In this document: positions 5,997 through 6,609 of the stretch, one piece after another | How the letters are laid out: each line of letters starts with the position of its first letter | Position numbering within the stretch: position 1 is the first letter of the stretch | NCBI GenBank assembly: GCA_938091475.1 | Contig: CALLJI010000104.1 | Location: 1-6,609 of the forward strand | Source of the DNA: an uncultured Caldimicrobium sp. | GTDB taxonomy: Bacteria; Desulfobacterota; Thermodesulfobacteria; Thermodesulfobacteriales; Thermodesulfobacteriaceae | Reading direction: 5' to 3' | Length of the DNA: 6,609 nucleotides | Made by a program: the position numbers and the translations under genes | The notes under the pieces: model-generated | Seen by the model: only the letters and a program-made list of their open reading frames with translations | Told to the model about the DNA's origin: nothing | Database searches by the model: none

Positions 5997-6074
5997 AAAA
6001 CCCCCTTTTCAGGCTCTTGACAAAATCCCGAAAGTGTGTAAAATTCTATTTTAGAAGGAAATTTAAAAGTATGG
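5997..6074 (+). promoter_or_regulatory. CRISPR leader
   Basis: AT-rich, gene-free DNA between the nested inverted repeat and the first CRISPR repeat, on the side opposite the crRNA-handle end of the repeats. It contains a good promoter reading into the array. The 5' limit is arbitrary, since the inverted repeat could belong to the leader. New spacers would be expected to enter at the 6074/6075 junction. Confidence 0.75.
6017..6044 (+). promoter_or_regulatory. Promoter driving the CRISPR array
   Basis: A perfect -35 box TTGACA (6017-6022), a 16-bp spacer, and TAAAAT (6039-6044), a 5/6 match to the sigma70 -10 box. Transcription should start near 6051, about two dozen bases before the first repeat, and read the plus strand as pre-crRNA. 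Confidence 0.75.
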
Positions 6075-6609
6075 GTTGTATCTGAACCATGTGGGATTGA
6101 AAGTAAGAGCGGTAAAAGTTAGCATAATCAGAAGGAGCTGTTGTATCTGAACCATGTGGGATTGAAAGAAAAAAACATTCGTAGTTTTTGTAAATATCAG
6201 TAAAAGTTGTATCTGAACCATGTGGGATTGAAAGAGCTTGGATGGCTTTTTAGCAAAGAGAAGAGAAGCACCTGTTGTATCTGAACCATGTGGGATTGAA
6301 AGGATACTACTACGTAGTAAATCATTCTTTATTATCTTGTTGTATCTGAACCATGTGGGATTGAAAGATAACCAGGGAGAGTTTAAAATTTCACTTGCCC
6401 CTTGTTGTATCTGAACCATGTGGGATTGAAAGTTTAGAGGTTTTAATTTGGTTCATTTGGTTCATTTGGTTGTATCTGAACCATGTGGGATTGAAAGGAT
6501 TGAGTTTAGGGAGGACTTTTAGTGCGTCTCCATGTTGTATCTGAACCATGTGGGATTGAAAGGAATGTACATTGTTTATTTAAATAGTTGTAAAAATTGT
6601 TGTATCTGA
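6075..6609 (+). CRISPR. CRISPR array, leader-proximal part: eight full repeats plus a ninth cut by the window end
   Basis: A 29-bp repeat starting GTTGTATC, with CCATGTGG in the middle and ending ATTGAAAG, is present in eight identical copies: 6075-6103, 6140-6168, 6206-6234, 6274-6302, 6339-6367, 6404-6432, 6469-6497, 6534-6562. A ninth begins at 6599 and leaves the window. Spacers are 36, 37, 39, 36, 36, 36, 36 and 36 bp, and all differ. The last eight bases ATTGAAAG match the crRNA 5' handle typical of Cas6-processed type I and type III systems, giving plus-strand orientation that agrees with the upstream promoter. The repeat has only weak self-complementarity. Spacer length fits type I-A/B or III better than I-E or II, but the subtype cannot be set without cas genes, none of which is here. 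The lack of repeat decay is expected near an active leader. Confidence 0.98.

Noticed and set aside
5969..6009. A rho-independent terminator formed by AAAGGGGG and CCCCCTTTT
   Set aside because: The 24-nt loop is large, the T run is only four, and no upstream plus-strand gene needs it; kept only as part of the alternative pairing finding.
5845..6074. A tRNA or a known riboswitch
   Set aside because: No cloverleaf or recognisable aptamer consensus is visible; the symmetry is explained by the nested inverted repeat.
6063..6419. A 118-codon minus-strand open frame with recurring peptides such as SHMVQIQ and NPTWFRYN
   Set aside because: It is the translation of the CRISPR repeats in shifting frames; the repeated peptides mirror the 65-68 bp periodicity, and there is no independent coding signal.

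Overview
The window shows two things side by side: a minus-strand operon for anaerobic catabolism of aromatic amino acids or arylacetates, and the leader end of a CRISPR array. The coding DNA is AT-rich with many AAA, GAA and TTT codons. The gene set (indolepyruvate ferredoxin oxidoreductase plus phenylacetate-CoA ligases with ACT-domain partners) is typical of strictly anaerobic, amino-acid or aromatic-acid oxidising bacteria. A thermophilic sulfate-reducing or syntrophic Desulfobacterota/Thermodesulfobacteria-like bacterium would fit, but this is inference from style, not a proven assignment.

Layout. 1-1280 (+) is the 3' part of iorA, the large TPP-binding subunit of indolepyruvate:ferredoxin oxidoreductase, and it ends without the expected C-terminal 2[4Fe-4S] domain. 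Its stop codon overlaps, on the other strand, the stop codon of the last gene of a five-gene minus-strand cluster. In transcription order that cluster is iorB (5383-4784), paaK copy A (4815-3514), ACT protein A (3495-3061), paaK copy B (3034-1730) and ACT protein B (1708-1277). The genes overlap or lie 18-26 nt apart, each with a visible Shine-Dalgarno sequence, so they look like one transcript containing a tandemly duplicated paaK-ACT module. Expected chemistry: IOR oxidatively decarboxylates arylpyruvates to arylacetyl-CoA with reduced ferredoxin. The PaaK enzymes interconvert arylacetates and arylacetyl-CoA. The small double-ACT proteins are plausible ligand sensors.

5390-6074 has no convincing gene. 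It holds a possible iorB promoter, a dense field of about eleven palindromic units with a GTAGGGGC end (5447-5844), an AT-rich gap, a 107-bp nested inverted repeat (5890-5996), and a CRISPR leader with a strong sigma70-like promoter (TTGACA, 16 bp, TAAAAT). From 6075 to the window end runs a CRISPR array of eight perfect 29-bp repeats plus the start of a ninth, with spacers of 36-39 bp. The repeat ends in ATTGAAAG, the usual crRNA 5' handle type of type I and III systems. No cas gene is in the window.

The points most worth a second look are the ferredoxin-less iorA on the strand opposite its iorB partner, the duplicated paaK-ACT module, base-pair-preserving variation in the palindrome field, the nested inverted repeat with two competing pairings beside the leader, and a spacer made largely of 9-bp tandem repeats. 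I do not see clear evidence of a wholly new system.
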